A program made the position numbers and the translations under genes. A stretch of 64,000 bases of DNA. Source: Hyphomicrobiales bacterium (GTDB lineage Bacteria; Pseudomonadota; Alphaproteobacteria; Rhizobiales; Rhizobiaceae). Positions 33,236-42,663 of the stretch are shown here, piece by piece. Positions within the stretch are counted from its first letter, which is position 1. Every line of letters starts with the position of its first letter. The stretch spans positions 1-64,000 of the forward strand of contig UEIF01000035.1 in the NCBI GenBank assembly GCA_900468805.1. The letters run 5' to 3'. The notes under the pieces were generated by a model, which was not told the DNA's origin, did not search any database, and saw only the letters and a list, made by a program, of their open reading frames with translations.

Positions 33236-33859
33236 ATGTTACGTTTGCTCTTTGCCTTTGCTGCCATTGGTTTCAGCCTCTTCCTCGCCTCCTGCAATAC
33301 GCTCTCGAAAGAGGAATGCGTCGCCGCCGATTGGCGGGTGATCGGCGAATCCGACGGGGCCGCCGGCTATGAGCCGCAGGAGCGTTTTGCCGCGCACGCC
33401 AAATCCTGCGAGCGGGTGAAGATCGTGCCCGACCAGACCATCTGGTATCAGGGCTTTCAGGCAGGCCTGGTGCGCTACTGCACGCCGATGAGCGGCCTGA
33501 TGCACGGGCAGGCGGGCCACGGCTACTCCAATGTCTGCCCGCCGCAGACGGCTGCAGGCTTCCTGCGAGGCTATACGCTCGGGAACCGTCAGCATTCGGT
33601 GCAATCACGGCTAAGCTCGCTGCAGAGCGATTACGGATCGAAGGAAGCCGAGATCGACGAGCTGTCGCGCAAGCTCAAGGATGCACCCGATGCAGACCGG
33701 CATGATATCCGCCGGCGGATGGACGATCTCGAAGACGATATGCGCCGCATTCGCAGAGAGCAGCGCGACGTCGAGGACGAACTCGATGACGCGAGCGCCG
33801 AGGTACAGTGGTTCCAGCAGAACCCCAACGCAGCGCCGCCGGTCGTGCCGGGCTACTAA
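33236..33859 (+). CDS. DUF2799 lipoprotein
   Basis: A 207-residue protein with a lipoprotein signal (LFLASCNTL, Cys 21 as the lipid site). The first half is the DUF2799 domain: EECVAADWRVIGESDGAAGY, RFAAHAKSCERVKIVPDQTI, GLVRYCTPMSG. The second half is a charged coiled coil (residues about 120-195: SSLQSDYGSKEAEIDELSRK and onward) and a short Pro tail. It probably sits on the inner face of the outer membrane, but its job is unknown. It ends 9 bases from the convergent AGE gene. Confidence 0.88.
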   Translation: MLRLLFAFAAIGFSLFLASCNTLSKEECVAADWRVIGESDGAAGYEPQERFAAHAKSCERVKIVPDQTIWYQGFQAGLVRYCTPMSGLMHGQAGHGYSNVCPPQTAAGFLRGYTLGNRQHSVQSRLSSLQSDYGSKEAEIDELSRKLKDAPDADRHDIRRRMDDLEDDMRRIRREQRDVEDELDDASAEVQWFQQNPNAAPPVVPGY

Positions 33860-33868
33860 GTCTTCGCC

Positions 33869-35113
33869 TCAGAGCTTGCCGCCGGCTTCGCTAATGCCCT
33901 TGGTGAGGCTGCCCGTCGCCGGGAAAAGCGGGATGAGGCAGGCCTGCAGGGCGTGGTAGATGTCGCCCTTGCCGGGGAAGAGCGAGTGCGAGGGCACGAG
34001 GTCTTCCGTCAGTTCCTCATGCCAGCCGCCGTTCTCGTGATCGATGAAGCTGCGCTCGATCACATTCCAGATCTTGCGGTAGCTTTCCTCGTGATAATCG
34101 CTCGGCAGGTGCTCGTTCAGGAAGTGCGCGGCAGCCGCACCCTCACAGGCCGGCCACCAGAGCTTGTTGCGCTTGGCAGGCTTGTCTGCCCAGTCGAGCG
34201 TGTAAAAGAAACCGCCCTTGTCATTGTCCCAGCCGAGAGCCATGGATTGCTCGAAAAGGGCCTTGGCAGCATCCGGCATCCATTCGAGGCGTTTGCCGCC
34301 GAGTACCCAGAGCTGCAGGATGAGGCGTGTCCATTCCAGCCAGTGGCCGGGTGTCGTGCCGGCCGGCCGGAACATTTCGTTCGGATGGTAGTAATCCTTG
34401 TCGAGGTTCCATTCGGCATCGAAATGCTCGGCGACGCGCCAGTCGACGGAGCCTGCCGAGCGGCGGATAACGAGGTCGGTGATGCTTTCGGCCTTGGTCA
34501 GGTAGTCCCGGTCGCCGGTCGCTTCGAAGGCGGCCATAAGCGCTTCGGTGAGATGCATGTTGGAGTTCTGGCCGCGATAGGTGCCGCCATCGAGCGGCTG
34601 CCAGTCGGCGGTGAATTCTTCGGCGATGGCGCCGTGCTTGGCTTCCCAGAACTTCGTGTTCAGGACCTCGGTGATATCGGCGAGCATGCCGTCAGCAAGC
34701 GGATGGCCGATCGTTTTTGCCGAGGAGGCTGCGAGCAGCACGAAGGCGTGGCCGTAACCCTGCTTGTTGGAATCGACAGGACCGTTGTTATCCAGCGACC
34801 AGAAATAACCGCCGTTCTTACGGTCGCGATGGTGGTTCCAGATGTAGTTCATGCCGTGATCGACCACATCGGCGGCACCCGGGCGGCCGAGAAGCGTGCC
34901 GATCGAGAAGCAGTGCACCGCGCGCGAGGCAATATGGAGCGGCCGCACCTGGCCTGCGGCATCGAGCGGCTTGCCGGCATCGTCGAGATCGTAGAAACCG
35001 CCCTTGGGATTGATGGAATTGTGCTGGAAGAAATCGAAGAGGCCGTTGGCCTGCGAAAGCAGCCAGCCGCGATGATAGGCGCGAGTGGACCAGTTGCCGA
35101 GTGCAGGTGCCAT
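33869..35113 (-). CDS. AGE-family sugar epimerase/isomerase
   Basis: A 414-residue (alpha/alpha)6-barrel enzyme of the N-acylglucosamine 2-epimerase / mannose isomerase family. Visible motifs: GGFYDLDDAGKPLDAAGQVR, SRAVHCFSIG, NSNMHLTEALMAAFEATGD (His in the active site), PGHWLEWTRLILQLW and the ENGGWHEELTEDL end. Members interconvert sugars such as mannose and fructose or GlcNAc and ManNAc. GGAGGAG precedes the start. It is divergent from metH across 173 bases and not in a visible sugar operon, so the substrate is not given by context; a D-mannose isomerase is my best guess. Confidence 0.85.
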   Translation of the reverse strand: MAPALGNWSTRAYHRGWLLSQANGLFDFFQHNSINPKGGFYDLDDAGKPLDAAGQVRPLHIASRAVHCFSIGTLLGRPGAADVVDHGMNYIWNHHRDRKNGGYFWSLDNNGPVDSNKQGYGHAFVLLAASSAKTIGHPLADGMLADITEVLNTKFWEAKHGAIAEEFTADWQPLDGGTYRGQNSNMHLTEALMAAFEATGDRDYLTKAESITDLVIRRSAGSVDWRVAEHFDAEWNLDKDYYHPNEMFRPAGTTPGHWLEWTRLILQLWVLGGKRLEWMPDAAKALFEQSMALGWDNDKGGFFYTLDWADKPAKRNKLWWPACEGAAAAHFLNEHLPSDYHEESYRKIWNVIERSFIDHENGGWHEELTEDLVPSHSLFPGKGDIYHALQACLIPLFPATGSLTKGISEAGGKL

Positions 35114-35225
35114 GATACTCCTCCGAATTCGTGCACAATGCCTTATGAAAAACGCCTATATAGGGGTCGGGCGAGTCTGTCATCCGCCAAGGCTTGTAAT
35201 GGCTAAAAGCAACAGGCATATGTTG

Positions 35226-35245
35226 ACATAAAGATATCTTTATGT
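35226..35245. promoter_or_regulatory. Perfect 20-bp palindrome before metH
   Basis: ACATAAAGATATCTTTATGT is its own reverse complement. It overlaps a TTGACA that could be a -35 element and lies 41 bases before the metH start. Such A/T-rich palindromes near methionine genes in proteobacteria fit an ArsR-type SahR operator that senses S-adenosylhomocysteine, but that link is from memory and context. Confidence 0.6.
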
Positions 35246-35286
35246 GATTTGTCTTTTCCGATCTTATGACGTCAAGGAGCCTTCCC

Positions 35287-38200
35287 GTGTTCGACAATCT
35301 CTTTGGTCCCGATGGGGGCAAGCGTGATGGCAGTGAAGTGTTTGCGGCGCTGAGGCAAGCAGCCAGCGAACGCATCCTCGTTCTTGACGGCGCCATGGGC
35401 ACGCAGATCCAGGGTCTGGGCTACGATGAAGACCATTTCCGCGGCGACCGTTTCATCGGCTGCGCCTGCCATCAGAAGGGCAATAACGACCTGCTGATCC
35501 TGTCGCAGCCGGATGCGATCGAGGAAATCCACTATAAATACGCCAAGGCCGGCGCCGATATCTTGGAAACCAACACTTTCTCCTCAACCCGCATCGCGCA
35601 GGCGGACTACGCGATGGAAGGTCAGGTCTATGCGCTGAACAAGGAAGGCGCCGAGATCGTGCGCCGGGCTGCGCAGCGCGCCGAGCGCGAGGACGGCAAG
35701 CGCCGCTTTGTTGCCGGTGCCATCGGCCCGACGAACCGCACCGCTTCGATTTCGCCCGACGTCAACAATCCGGGCTTCCGCGCCGTTACCTTCGACGATC
35801 TGCGCGATGCCTATGCCGAACAGATCGACGGCCTGATCGATGGCGGCGCCGATATCATCCTCATCGAGACGATCTTCGATACGCTGAATGCCAAGGCGGC
35901 GATCTTTGCCTGCGAGGAGCGTTTCGAGGCCAAGGGCATTCGCCTGCCTGTGATGATATCAGGTACGATCACCGATCTCTCGGGCCGCACACTGTCAGGC
36001 CAGACACCGACGGCCTTCTGGAACTCGGTGCAGCACGCCAACCCGTTCACGATCGGCCTCAACTGCGCGCTCGGCGCAAATGCGATGCGCCCGCATCTGC
36101 AGGAGCTTTCGGGCGTTGCAGATACTTTTATCTGCGCTTACCCGAATGCCGGCCTGCCGAACGAGTTCGGTCAGTATGACGAGACGCCGGAACTGATGGC
36201 GGCGCAGATCGACAGCTTTGCCCGCGAAGGCCTGGTCAATATCGTCGGCGGCTGCTGCGGCTCGACGCCCGAGCATATCCGTGTCATCGCCGAGACTGTG
36301 GCCAAGTACAAGCCGCGGCCGATTCCCGAGCACCGGCCCTTCATGTCGCTGTCGGGCCTCGAGCCCTTCGAGCTGACCAAGGATATTCCCTTCGTCAATG
36401 TCGGCGAGCGCACCAACGTCACGGGTTCGGCCCGCTTCCGCAAGCTGATCACCAATGCCGATTTTACGGCAGCGCTCGACGTCGCCCGCGACCAGGTCGA
36501 GAACGGCGCGCAGGTGATCGACATCAACATGGACGAAGGCCTGATCGATTCCGAAAAGGCGATGGTCGAATTCCTGAACCTCATCGCTGCCGAACCGGAC
36601 ATTGCCCGTGTGCCCGTGATGATCGATTCGTCGAAATTCTCGATCATCGAATCCGGCCTGAAGCGCGTGCAGGGCAAGGCGATCGTCAACTCGATCTCGC
36701 TCAAGGAAGGGGAGGAGAATTTCCTCGCCCAGGCGCGCCTGGTGCACAACTACGGTGCGGCCGTGGTCGTCATGGCCTTCGATGAAACAGGGCAGGCGGA
36801 CAGCTATCAGCGCAAGGTGGACATCTGCACCCGCGCCTACAAGCTTTTGACCGAGAAGGTGGGTTTCCCGCCAGAAGATATCATCTTCGACCCGAACATC
36901 TTCGCGGTCGCGACCGGTATCGAGGAGCACAATAATTACGGCGTCGACTTCATCGAGGCGACGCGCACGATCCGCAAGACCATGCCGCTCGTCCATATCT
37001 CGGGCGGTGTGTCGAACCTCTCTTTCTCCTTCCGCGGCAATGAGCCGGTGCGCGAGGCGATGCATGCCGTATTCCTGTACCACGCCATCCAGGCGGGCAT
37101 GGACATGGGCATCGTCAATGCCGGTCAGCTTGCCGTCTACGACAACATCGATCCGGAGCTGCGCGAGGCCTGCGAGGACGTCGTCCTGAACCGCCGTCCC
37201 GATGGCACCGAGCGGCTGCTCGAAGTTGCGGAGAAATTCCGTGGCGGCGCGGCACGCGAAGGCCGCGTTCAGGATCTCTCCTGGCGCGAGTGGAGCGTCG
37301 AGAAGCGCCTCGAGCACGCACTGGTCAACGGCATTACCGAATATATCGAGGCCGATACCGAGGAAGCCCGCCAGCAGGCGGCGCGCCCGCTGCACGTCAT
37401 CGAAGGTCCGCTGATGGCCGGTATGAACGTGGTCGGCGATCTCTTCGGCTCGGGCAAAATGTTCCTGCCGCAGGTGGTGAAGTCCGCTCGCGTCATGAAA
37501 CAGGCCGTTGCCGTTCTCCTCCCCTACATGGAAGAGGAGAAGCGCCAGAATGGTGGCGAAGAGCGCAAGTCTGCCGGCAAGATCCTGATGGCGACCGTCA
37601 AGGGCGACGTGCACGATATCGGCAAGAACATCGTCGGCGTCGTGCTCGCCTGCAACAATTACGAGATCATCGACCTCGGCGTCATGGTGCCGGCAACGAA
37701 GATCCTTGAAACGGCTGTTGCCGAGAAGGTCGATGTCATCGGTCTTTCCGGCCTCATCACGCCGTCGCTCGACGAGATGGTGCATGTGGCAGCCGAAATG
37801 GAGCGGGAGGGCTTCAACATCCCGCTGCTGATCGGCGGCGCGACGACCAGCCGTGTCCACACCGCCGTCAAGATCCATCCGGGCTATAACAAGGGCCAGA
37901 CGATCTATGTAACGGATGCCAGCCGCGCCGTAGGCGTCGTCTCCTCGCTGCTGTCGCCGGAAAACCGCCAGGGCTACATCGACGATATCAGAGCCGAATA
38001 TGCCAAGGTTGCTGCCGCCCATGCGCGTAGCGAGGCCGAAAAGGTGCGCCTGCCTTTGTCGCGGGCTCGCGAGAATGCACAGAAGGTCGATTGGGCCGCC
38101 TACAAGCCGACCAGGCCTGGTTTCCTCGGCACCAAGGTGTTCGAAGATTACGATCTTGCCGAGCTCGCAAAGTACATCGACTGGACGCCGTTCTTCCAGA

Positions 38201-39060
38201 CCTGGGAGTTGCGCGGCCGCTATCCGGCGATCCTCGAAGACGAGAAGCAGGGTGAAGCTGCGCGGGCTCTCTGGGCCGACGCCCAGGCGATGCTGAAGAA
38301 GATCATCGACGAGAAGTGGTTCCGGCCTCGTGCCGTCATCGGCTTCTGGCCGGCTGGCACCGTCGGCGATGATATCCGCCTCTTCAAGGATGAGGCCCGC
38401 AAGGAGGATCTCGCAACCTTCTACACGTTGCGCCAGCAGCTTTCCAAGCGTGATGGCCGCCCGAACGTAGCGCTTTCGGATTTCGTGGCACCTGTCGATA
38501 GCGGTGTGCAGGATTATGTTGGCGGCTTCGTGGTGACGGCAGGCTTTGAGGAGATCGCCATTGCCGAACGCTTCGAGCGTTCGAACGACGACTATTCCTC
38601 GATCCTCGTCAAGGCGCTTGCTGACCGCTTCGCGGAAGCCTTCGCCGAACGCATGCATGAGCGCGTGCGGCGCGAATATTGGGGTTATGCCAAGGACGAG
38701 ACGCTCTCTAACGAAGATCTCATCACCGAAACCTATGCCGGTATCCGCCCGGCCCCCGGCTATCCGGCACAGCCCGATCACACCGAGAAGAAAACGCTGT
38801 TTGCCCTTCTCGATGCGGAGAATGCTGCCGGCGTGAAGCTGACGGAAAGCTATGCGATGTGGCCTGGCTCGTCCGTATCCGGCATCTATATCGGCCACCC
38901 GGACTCCTATTACTTCGGCGTCGCCAAGGTGGAGCGCGATCAGGTGGAAGACTATGCCAAGCGAAAGGGCATGGGAATATCAGAGATCGAACGTTGGCTT
39001 GGGCCGGTGCTCAACTATGTGCCGCGCAAGGCGGACGAGGAGATCGAAGACGCGGCCTGA
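35287..39060 (+). CDS. metH: Cobalamin-dependent methionine synthase
   Basis: A full-length, 1257-residue MetH. It transfers a methyl group from methyltetrahydrofolate through cobalamin to homocysteine. Domains in order: homocysteine binding (about 20-340; zinc cysteines in VGGCCGSTPEH), pterin binding (350-620; NVGERTNVTGSARFRKLI), cobalamin binding (650-900; D774-x-H776-xx-G779 in GDVHDIGKNIVG), and the S-adenosylmethionine reactivation domain (C-terminal RPAPGYPAQPDHTEKKTLF). I prefer a GTG start at 35287, 8 bases after AAGGAG, over the ATG at 35266, which lies before that site. A palindrome upstream may regulate it. metF is not adjacent. Confidence 0.97.
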   Translation: MFDNLFGPDGGKRDGSEVFAALRQAASERILVLDGAMGTQIQGLGYDEDHFRGDRFIGCACHQKGNNDLLILSQPDAIEEIHYKYAKAGADILETNTFSSTRIAQADYAMEGQVYALNKEGAEIVRRAAQRAEREDGKRRFVAGAIGPTNRTASISPDVNNPGFRAVTFDDLRDAYAEQIDGLIDGGADIILIETIFDTLNAKAAIFACEERFEAKGIRLPVMISGTITDLSGRTLSGQTPTAFWNSVQHANPFTIGLNCALGANAMRPHLQELSGVADTFICAYPNAGLPNEFGQYDETPELMAAQIDSFAREGLVNIVGGCCGSTPEHIRVIAETVAKYKPRPIPEHRPFMSLSGLEPFELTKDIPFVNVGERTNVTGSARFRKLITNADFTAALDVARDQVENGAQVIDINMDEGLIDSEKAMVEFLNLIAAEPDIARVPVMIDSSKFSIIESGLKRVQGKAIVNSISLKEGEENFLAQARLVHNYGAAVVVMAFDETGQADSYQRKVDICTRAYKLLTEKVGFPPEDIIFDPNIFAVATGIEEHNNYGVDFIEATRTIRKTMPLVHISGGVSNLSFSFRGNEPVREAMHAVFLYHAIQAGMDMGIVNAGQLAVYDNIDPELREACEDVVLNRRPDGTERLLEVAEKFRGGAAREGRVQDLSWREWSVEKRLEHALVNGITEYIEADTEEARQQAARPLHVIEGPLMAGMNVVGDLFGSGKMFLPQVVKSARVMKQAVAVLLPYMEEEKRQNGGEERKSAGKILMATVKGDVHDIGKNIVGVVLACNNYEIIDLGVMVPATKILETAVAEKVDVIGLSGLITPSLDEMVHVAAEMEREGFNIPLLIGGATTSRVHTAVKIHPGYNKGQTIYVTDASRAVGVVSSLLSPENRQGYIDDIRAEYAKVAAAHARSEAEKVRLPLSRARENAQKVDWAAYKPTRPGFLGTKVFEDYDLAELAKYIDWTPFFQTWELRGRYPAILEDEKQGEAARALWADAQAMLKKIIDEKWFRPRAVIGFWPAGTVGDDIRLFKDEARKEDLATFYTLRQQLSKRDGRPNVALSDFVAPVDSGVQDYVGGFVVTAGFEEIAIAERFERSNDDYSSILVKALADRFAEAFAERMHERVRREYWGYAKDETLSNEDLITETYAGIRPAPGYPAQPDHTEKKTLFALLDAENAAGVKLTESYAMWPGSSVSGIYIGHPDSYYFGVAKVERDQVEDYAKRKGMGISEIERWLGPVLNYVPRKADEEIEDAA

Positions 39061-39120
39061 AAACCGAGTCTTCGCCGCCGGTTAGGCGCGGCAGTTTGAA
39101 CGTCGATCGAGTTGACTGCA

Positions 39121-39158
39121 AAAGCCGGAAAGTGATTCACTTTCCGGCTTTATCTTTT
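39121..39158. terminator. Intrinsic terminator after metH
   Basis: AAAGCCGGAAAGTGA and TCACTTTCCGGCTTT are reverse complements separated by one base, giving a strong hairpin followed by ATCTTTTT. It lies 60 bases after metH and also faces the end of the convergent GntR gene. Confidence 0.9.
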
Positions 39159-39187
39159 TGAAAACGAAGCAATTTCCAGGCCGGAAA

Positions 39188-39952
39188 TCAGGTCGCGCCG
39201 ATCGTCAGCTCGGCCACGAAATCATAGGCGTCGCCGCGATAGAGCGAGCGGGTGAATTCCACCGCGCGGCCGGAGCCGAGATAGGAAATACGTTCGATGG
39301 AAAGCCCTGCCTGGCCGACGGGGACGCCGAGCAGATGGGCGTCGGCTTCCTTCATGTTGGTCGCCGAAATCCGCTGCACGGCGCGCACGGGGCGCACGCC
39401 GAGGCGCTCCAGCTCGGCATAGAGCGAGTTGGTGACGGAGGAGGGATCGGGCAGGAACTCGCCGGAGACGCTTGCATGTTCGATCGCCAGCGGTTCGTCG
39501 TCGGCAATACGCAGGCGCGACAGGCGCGACACCTTGATGTCGGTGCCGAGGCCGAGGATCATCATCTCGTCGGGCGACGGCGTGTGGATGCCCTTGTGCA
39601 GCCATTCGGAGCGGGCGCTCATGCCGCGCCGGGCCATATCCTCGGTGAAGGAGGTCAACTGCGACAGGCGCTGTTCGACTTTCGAAACCGGTTTTGCGAC
39701 GAAGGTGCCGGAGCCGTGGCGGCGCACCAGCAGGCCGTCGGCAACAAGTTCATCGATCGCCTTGCGCACGGTGACGCGGCTGACGGCTGCAAATTCCGCG
39801 ATGTCGCGTTCCGGGGGCAGGGCATCGCCATGGGCGAGCGTGCCGGTGCGGACGGCGTCTTCCAGCGTGCGGCGCAGCTTCACATAGAGCGGGCCGGTGC
39901 CGCCGGCCTGCAAGCGTTCCGGCGAAAGGATGGAGGCGAGATCGTCGGTCAT
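39188..39952 (-). CDS. GntR-family regulator, HutC/UTRA type
   Basis: A 254-residue regulator with an N-terminal winged helix (GTLAHGDALPPERDIAEFAA, VSRVTVRKAIDELVADGLLV) and a C-terminal UTRA ligand domain (DIKVSRLSRLRIADDEPLAI, ERISYLGSGRAVEFTRSLYR). UTRA members next to sugar kinases often respond to a phosphorylated sugar such as GlcNAc-6-phosphate (NagR, DasR). The start at 39952 overlaps the end of the kinase gene by 4 bases. It likely controls both its own operon and the divergent ABC operon. Confidence 0.9.
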   Translation of the reverse strand: MTDDLASILSPERLQAGGTGPLYVKLRRTLEDAVRTGTLAHGDALPPERDIAEFAAVSRVTVRKAIDELVADGLLVRRHGSGTFVAKPVSKVEQRLSQLTSFTEDMARRGMSARSEWLHKGIHTPSPDEMMILGLGTDIKVSRLSRLRIADDEPLAIEHASVSGEFLPDPSSVTNSLYAELERLGVRPVRAVQRISATNMKEADAHLLGVPVGQAGLSIERISYLGSGRAVEFTRSLYRGDAYDFVAELTIGAT

Positions 39953-40833
39953 GCCGCACCTCTCTGCCGTTCGTTCAGAAGTTTTAAGGCAAGGTCGACG
40001 GCGCCCTGCTGCGCATCGGCCTTCGGCTCTGCGAGTAGCGCCTTGTGCCGATCGGCAAGCCAGGGATGATAGGCTTTGGCCAGTCCGCCAAGCAGGCAGA
40101 CGGAGGGGCATTCTGCCCATGTCAGTGCATCAAGGCTTCCGTCGATGGCGCGGGCCGCCTCCTTGACGATCTCGATTGCTGTGGCATCGCCGGCCTGAGC
40201 GCCTTCGAAGACCATGGGGGCGTAACGGGCGAAGTCCGCCGGCCGGGCCGTATGGGCAAATTCGACGACGCGTTCCGGATCGTTGCCGTATTCTGCCATG
40301 AGCTTGTCCGTCAGCGATGAGGCGGGGCGAACCTTGTCATAGGCGAGCAAGGACTTTTCCAGGAGATCGCGGCCGAGGCGGGCGCCGCTTGCCTGATCGC
40401 CGACGATCGAGCCCCAGCCGCCGATACCATGCAGTTTGCCGTTACGGCGCGCATTATAGACTGTGCCGGTTCCTAAAGCACCGACAATGCCGTCGGCGTC
40501 ACCGAGCGCTCCCTGCAGCGAAATCAGCGCATCGGTGACGACCTTGCCGTTCTTGAAGGGCAGGGCCTTTTCGATGCGCTTGCCGTAATCGCCGACATTG
40601 GCGCCAGCGACGCCGACCACTGCGGAGACGGTGGAAACGGTTTCACTTTTTAATCCTGCGTCGCTGAGAGCCGCTCGGGCGGATTCGACGATATTGACGA
40701 GAGAGTTTTCCAGATCGGAAAGGATATTGGCAGGCCCGGCTTTGCCGTGGCCGATGACCTTGCCCATTCTGTCCGCGACTGCAGCTCTGCAGCTTGTTCC
40801 GCCGCCATCTATGCCGATTGCAAGTTCCGTCAT
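39949..40833 (-). CDS. BadF/BcrA-type kinase, probable N-acetylglucosamine-like kinase
   Basis: A 294-residue ASKHA-fold kinase: phosphate-1 loop AIGIDGGGTSCRAAVADRMG, then DALISLQGALGDADGIVGAL with the GTGT of phosphate-2, GGWGSIVGDQASGARLGRDL, and the adenosine-loop CLLGGLAKAYHPWL. The GGWGSxxGDExSG-like motif marks N-acetylglucosamine and glucosamine kinases, so I expect an amino sugar substrate. It is the first gene of a two-gene minus-strand unit with the GntR regulator and is divergent from the sugar ABC operon, which would supply the sugar. Confidence 0.85.
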   Translation of the reverse strand: MTELAIGIDGGGTSCRAAVADRMGKVIGHGKAGPANILSDLENSLVNIVESARAALSDAGLKSETVSTVSAVVGVAGANVGDYGKRIEKALPFKNGKVVTDALISLQGALGDADGIVGALGTGTVYNARRNGKLHGIGGWGSIVGDQASGARLGRDLLEKSLLAYDKVRPASSLTDKLMAEYGNDPERVVEFAHTARPADFARYAPMVFEGAQAGDATAIEIVKEAARAIDGSLDALTWAECPSVCLLGGLAKAYHPWLADRHKALLAEPKADAQQGAVDLALKLLNERQRGAA

Positions 40834-41362
40834 CGGACCTCCGGATACGCTGTTCCCTTGTGTTTTTCATACAATACCAAAAAAATACCATTTACCAAGC
40901 GGAAATGGTCAGGGAAATTCTTTGTTTTTATCCAGTTGATTTTAAACAATAAAATTTTTTTATGAATTTTCTCGCGTCCAGAAGTTAATTTCGGCTGGAC
41001 AATTGGTATTTTTTTGGCCTTAATTCCGGAAAAGGGAACAGCGTATCGAGGCATGTGAAAACCGGCAAAGAAAAATAGCGCCGGCCAGGTTTCGAGAAAG
41101 GTGCAGACAGTGATCCGCAGGGCCGGCAAGGCTTGCGGATATGCGAGGCATCTTTAGCTTTTCTCTTATTTTTCAGGCGCCCGGTTCAGCGTATCGGGAG
41201 GGCGCATCATCAGGCCGGAAGGGATCATCTTCCGTGTCGACAGAGCTTCGGGCCGGCAATCTTGGCGGCTCTAAAAGGGGCGTTGGGTGCTTCCTCAGAC
41301 ACCCCAATTGCTTGTTTCAGATCGAAAACAGCGCCTAGCGGCGCTTAAAACAGGAGAGGGAA
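40834..41362. promoter_or_regulatory. Divergent control region with repeated ATACCA sites
   Basis: This 529-base gap between the kinase gene and the sugar ABC operon contains no convincing gene. A direct repeat ATACCA-AAAAA-ATACCA lies at 40874-40890, and TTGGTATTTTTTTGG at 41003-41017 carries the same sequence on the other strand (CCAAAAAAATACCA). The spacing of about one helical turn suggests operator sites for the UTRA-type GntR regulator. The stretch around 40920-41020 is unusually A/T rich. Confidence 0.5.
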
Positions 41363-42622
41363 ATGAAAAATACTGCTCTGAAAAGCTTGCTGCTGGCCTC
41401 CAGCCTGCTGTCGTCAGCCGGTCTCGTTCATGCCGCCGATGTCACGCTGACGATCGAAAGCTGGCGTAACGATGACCTGCAGATCTGGCAGGAGAAGATC
41501 ATCCCGGCTTTCGAAGCCAAGAACCCAGGCATCAAGCTCGTCTTCTCGCCGACCGCGCCGACAGAATACGATGCTGCAACCTCTGCCAAGATCGATGCGG
41601 GCAGCGCCGGTGACATCATCACCTGCCGCCCCTTCGACAAGTCGCTGGCGCTGTTTAAGAACGGTAATTTGACGAGCTTGAACGATCTGCCGGGAATGGA
41701 GAACTTTTCGCCGGTGGCGAAGGCCGCCTGGACGACCGACGACGGCAAGTCGACCTTCTGCGTGCCGATGGCTTCGGTCATCCACGGCTTCATCTACAAC
41801 AAGGATGCCTTCGACAAGCTCGGAATCGCCATTCCGAAGACGGAAGACGAATTCTTCGCAGCCCTCGACAAGATCAAGGCTGACGGCACCTACATTCCGC
41901 TCGCCATGGGCACGAAGGATCTCTGGGAAGCTGCAACCATGGGCTACCAGAACATCGGCCCGAACTACTGGAAGGGCGAGGACGGCCGTGAAGCTCTCAT
42001 CGCCGGCAAGCAGAAGCTGACCGATGCCGACTGGGTCAAGCCTTACGAAGAGCTAGCCAAGTGGAAGCCCTATCTCGGCGATGGTTTCGAAGCGCAGACC
42101 TATTCGGACAGCCAGAACCTCTTCACGCTCGGCCGTGCTGCCATCTATCCGGCTGGTTCGTGGGAAATCGCGTTGTTCAACACGCAGGCGCAGTTCAAGA
42201 TGGGCGCCTTCCCGCCGCCGGTTCCGAAGGCTGGCGATCAGGGCTACATCTCCGACCATCCGGATATCGGCGTTGCCCTGAACGCGAAGAGCACGCACCA
42301 GGAAGAAGCCAAGAAGTTCCTTGCCTGGGTCGCTTCGCCCGAGTTCGCGGATATCTACGCCAATGCGCTGCCGGGCTTCTTCAGCCTGAACTCCAACCCG
42401 GTCAAGATGACGGACCCGCTCGCTCAGGAATTCGTTTCCTGGCGCGGCCCGTACAAGTCGACCGTCCGCTCGACCTACCAGATCCTGTCGCGCGGCACGC
42501 CGAACCTCGAAAACGAGACCTGGGTTGAATCGGCTAACGTCATCAACGGCACGGACACCCCGGCCGTTGCTGCCGAAAAGCTCCAGAAGGGCCTCGACAG
42601 CTGGTACAAGCCGGCCAAGTAA
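41363..42622 (+). CDS. Sugar ABC transporter substrate-binding protein
   Basis: A 419-residue family 1 extracellular solute-binding protein with a Sec signal (cleaved after VHA, about residue 24). Features include ESWRNDDLQIWQEKIIPAFE, the PLAMGTKDLWEAATMGYQNI region, FTLGRAAIYPAGSWEIALF and the closing LQKGLDSWYKPAK, all of the maltose/oligosaccharide-type group. GGAGAGGGAA precedes the ATG. It leads an operon with two permeases, a dehydrogenase and an ATPase. The ligand is probably a sugar or sugar acid; context with the (amino)sugar kinase points to an amino sugar. Confidence 0.92.
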   Translation: MKNTALKSLLLASSLLSSAGLVHAADVTLTIESWRNDDLQIWQEKIIPAFEAKNPGIKLVFSPTAPTEYDAATSAKIDAGSAGDIITCRPFDKSLALFKNGNLTSLNDLPGMENFSPVAKAAWTTDDGKSTFCVPMASVIHGFIYNKDAFDKLGIAIPKTEDEFFAALDKIKADGTYIPLAMGTKDLWEAATMGYQNIGPNYWKGEDGREALIAGKQKLTDADWVKPYEELAKWKPYLGDGFEAQTYSDSQNLFTLGRAAIYPAGSWEIALFNTQAQFKMGAFPPPVPKAGDQGYISDHPDIGVALNAKSTHQEEAKKFLAWVASPEFADIYANALPGFFSLNSNPVKMTDPLAQEFVSWRGPYKSTVRSTYQILSRGTPNLENETWVESANVINGTDTPAVAAEKLQKGLDSWYKPAK

Positions 42623-42636
42623 GCCAAAGCATGAAG

Positions 42637-42663
42637 GAGGGCGGCAATCCGGTTGCCGCCCTC
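42637..42663 (+). promoter_or_regulatory. Intercistronic hairpin after the sugar-binding protein gene
   Basis: GAGGGCGGCAA and TTGCCGCCCTC form an 11-bp perfect stem with a 5-base loop, 14 bases after the stop. No T-run follows, so it is more likely an RNA stabiliser or partial attenuator than a terminator. A second hairpin (GCACCGC / GCGGTGC, 42733-42750) follows before the permease gene. Confidence 0.7.

Noticed and set aside
33953..35206. A 417-residue plus-strand frame
   Set aside because: It is antisense to the AGE-family epimerase, which has a good ribosome-binding site and active-site motifs.
35995..38898. A 967-residue open frame on the minus strand
   Set aside because: It is fully antisense to metH, whose domains and motifs are unmistakable. 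Long antisense frames of this kind arise from the high-GC codon use of the real gene.
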